From: DATEMK01 sp039914625
GTDB taxonomy: Bacteria > Bacteroidota > Bacteroidia > AKYH767-A > OLB10
Direction: 5' to 3'
Length of the DNA stretch: 14,481 nt
Assembly (NCBI GenBank): GCA_039914625.1
Contig: JBDSOU010000267.1
Span: forward strand, 1 to 14,481
The notes under the pieces are model-generated. The model ran no database searches, was not told where the DNA came from, and worked only from the letters and a program-made list of their open reading frames with translations. Below, in pieces: positions 13,552-14,481 of this stretch. The position numbers and the translations under genes were made by a program. Each line of letters begins with the position of its first letter. Positions within the stretch are counted from its first letter, which is position 1.

Positions 13552-13784
13552 CAGGATTCTAACGGGAACCTTGTTTCATTACGCAAATTATCTGCGGCAA
13601 ATGCCAGGCAGGCATTTATTGCTTCTCTTGTAATAAAAGGATACGCCTGTAGCAACTGATCCACAGTTTCTCCTTCAGAAAGTTTTTCAAGAACAAGATC
13701 AACCGCAATGCGCGAACCCGCAATCACCGGCTTGCCTGATAAAATTGCAGGGTCTGATTTAATATAAGTTTCCCAATGAATCAT
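13551..13784 (-). CDS. DUF433 domain-containing protein (putative antitoxin)
   Basis: The frame is open to an ATG at 13832, but that codon lies inside the promoter (13802-13833), so the start is the ATG at 13784, giving 77 aa. It begins MIHWETYIKSDPAILSGKPVIAG, the DUF433 hallmark. It continues with SRIAVDLVLEKLSEGETVDQLLQAYP and ITREAINACLAFAADN, which form the small helical, winged-helix-like DNA-binding fold. Members paired with DUF5615 act, or are proposed to act, as antitoxins and probably as repressors of their own promoter. It is the first gene of the run DUF433-DUF5615-tatD and is divergent from the glycosyltransferase gene. Confidence 0.88.
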   Translation of the reverse strand: MIHWETYIKSDPAILSGKPVIAGSRIAVDLVLEKLSEGETVDQLLQAYPFITREAINACLAFAADNLRNETRFPLES

Positions 13785-13801
13785 AGCCGTATATTTTAAA
13801 G

Positions 13802-13833
13802 CAAAGGTATTAATTTGAAATGCATCAGTCAAA
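13802..13833 (-). promoter_or_regulatory. Promoter of the DUF433-DUF5615(-tatD) operon
   Basis: Minus strand: TTTG (13833-13830), 20 nt, TACCTTTG (13809-13802), a full consensus match. The ATG at 13784 follows after 17 nt, so the leader is very short. Confidence 0.7.
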
Positions 13834-13845
13834 ACTCTGTTGCTT

Positions 13846-13876
13846 TTTGACCTGAAACATGTTTCCCATAACTTTC
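13846..13876 (+). promoter_or_regulatory. Promoter of the glycosyltransferase 9 gene
   Basis: TTTG (13846-13849), 19 nt, TAACTTTC (13869-13876), one mismatch from consensus. A second, perfect -7 word TACTTTTG (13877-13884) has no -33 partner and would give an almost leaderless transcript. It is divergent from the DUF433 promoter, 13 nt apart between the two -33 boxes. Confidence 0.55.
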
Positions 13877-13889
13877 TACTTTTGTTCCG

Positions 13890-14481
13890 ATGCCAAAATT
13901 CCTCATCATCCGTTTCAGCTCCATCGGTGACATTGTTTTAACAACACCCGTTATCCGGTGTTTAAAAAAACAAGTGCCGGAAGCTGAAATTCATTTCCTC
14001 ACCAAAAAATCTTTTGCAGAAATCATTGAACACAATCCATACATTGATAAAAAAATATTTTTAGAAGATGACCTTAACCAAACAATAAAAAATCTGCAAG
14101 CAGAAAACTACGATTACATCATTGACCTGCATCACAACCTGCGCACATTTTTAATAAAGCTGCGGCTGATGAAAAAATCTTTTTCGTTCAACAAAATAAA
14201 TTTTCAAAAATGGCTGATGGTGAATTTCAAAATAGATAAGCTTCCGCAAAAACATATTGTGGACCGCTATTTTGAAACCATCAGAAAATTTAAAGTTGAA
14301 AATGACGAAGCGGGTTTGGATTATTTCATTTCGCAGGTTGATGAAAAGGCAATTGAGCAATTACCAGTTTCACATCATTCAGGTTACATTGCTTTTGTAA
14401 TCGGTGCAAAACACAATACAAAAAAGCTTCCTGTTGAAAAAATAATCTCCATCTGCAAAAAAATAAATTATCCTGTTGTCT
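13890..14481 (+). CDS. Glycosyltransferase family 9 protein (heptosyltransferase-like), 3' truncated by window
   Basis: The ATG at 13890 opens a frame without stop to the window end (about 197 residues). The N-terminus FLIIRFSSIGDIVLTTPVIR and the following PEAEIHFLTKK are the signature of the ADP-heptose:LPS heptosyltransferase family (GT9, GT-B fold). The motif YDYIIDLHHNLRTF is the next conserved segment of the N-terminal domain, and AFVIGAKHNTKKLP begins the second domain, where the nucleotide-sugar site lies beyond the window. It should add a heptose or related sugar to the lipid A core at the cytoplasmic face of the inner membrane. It is divergent from the DUF433 operon and has its own promoter. 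Confidence 0.9.
   Translation, partial: MPKFLIIRFSSIGDIVLTTPVIRCLKKQVPEAEIHFLTKKSFAEIIEHNPYIDKKIFLEDDLNQTIKNLQAENYDYIIDLHHNLRTFLIKLRLMKKSFSFNKINFQKWLMVNFKIDKLPQKHIVDRYFETIRKFKVENDEAGLDYFISQVDEKAIEQLPVSHHSGYIAFVIGAKHNTKKLPVEKIISICKKINYPVV

Noticed and set aside
13785..13832. N-terminal extension of DUF433
   Set aside because: The upstream ATG lies inside the consensus promoter; the DUF433 fold begins at the internal Met.

Overview
The window looks like a chromosomal segment of a Bacteroidota bacterium. Four things support this. A secreted protein carries a type IX secretion (T9SS) C-terminal sorting domain. Several genes are preceded by Bacteroidota-type promoters (TTTG, 19-20 nt, TAnnTTTG). 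Start codons mostly follow A-rich leaders without a Shine-Dalgarno box. A palindromic element has inverted repeats of a kind I associate with this phylum. No rRNA, tRNA, CRISPR array or transposase gene was seen.

Positions 1-5548 hold five plus-strand genes: the C-terminal half of an MMPL/RND-type exporter (cut by the window start), glucose-1-phosphate thymidylyltransferase (rmlA/rfbA), an NAD-dependent sugar-nucleotide epimerase/dehydratase, a polyprenyl diphosphate synthase and an MFS transporter. They suggest envelope sugar and isoprenoid metabolism plus export. The spacers before genes 2, 3 and 4 each contain a different degenerate tandem array with a 7-nt period, running to or almost to the start codon. 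I consider this the most unusual feature of the window.

Positions 5827-8972 hold a compact trio: an outer-membrane porin-like beta-barrel, a small secreted PBP-like protein related to phosphate-binding proteins, and a membrane histidine kinase with an extracytoplasmic sensor region and HAMP domain. No response regulator is adjacent. The arrangement suggests an envelope ligand-sensing module. Convergent to it (8981-10558, minus) is a predicted seven-bladed beta-propeller protein exported by the T9SS.

Positions 10589-13833 are accessory in character. They hold a DUF4258-DUF2283 overlapping pair, a 123-aa orphan gene with its own promoter, a 438-nt AT-rich gap containing imperfect repeats and a 128-bp nested palindromic (MITE-like) element, an 82-aa conserved-looking small protein, a TatD-family hydrolase, and a DUF433-DUF5615 toxin-antitoxin-like pair that may be co-transcribed with tatD. 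At the right edge a divergent glycosyltransferase family 9 (heptosyltransferase-like) gene begins and runs out of the window.

Promoter positions decide two start codons. The longest reading frames of the T9SS protein and of DUF433 begin at or upstream of their promoters, so internal ATGs at 10558 and 13784 are the better starts.
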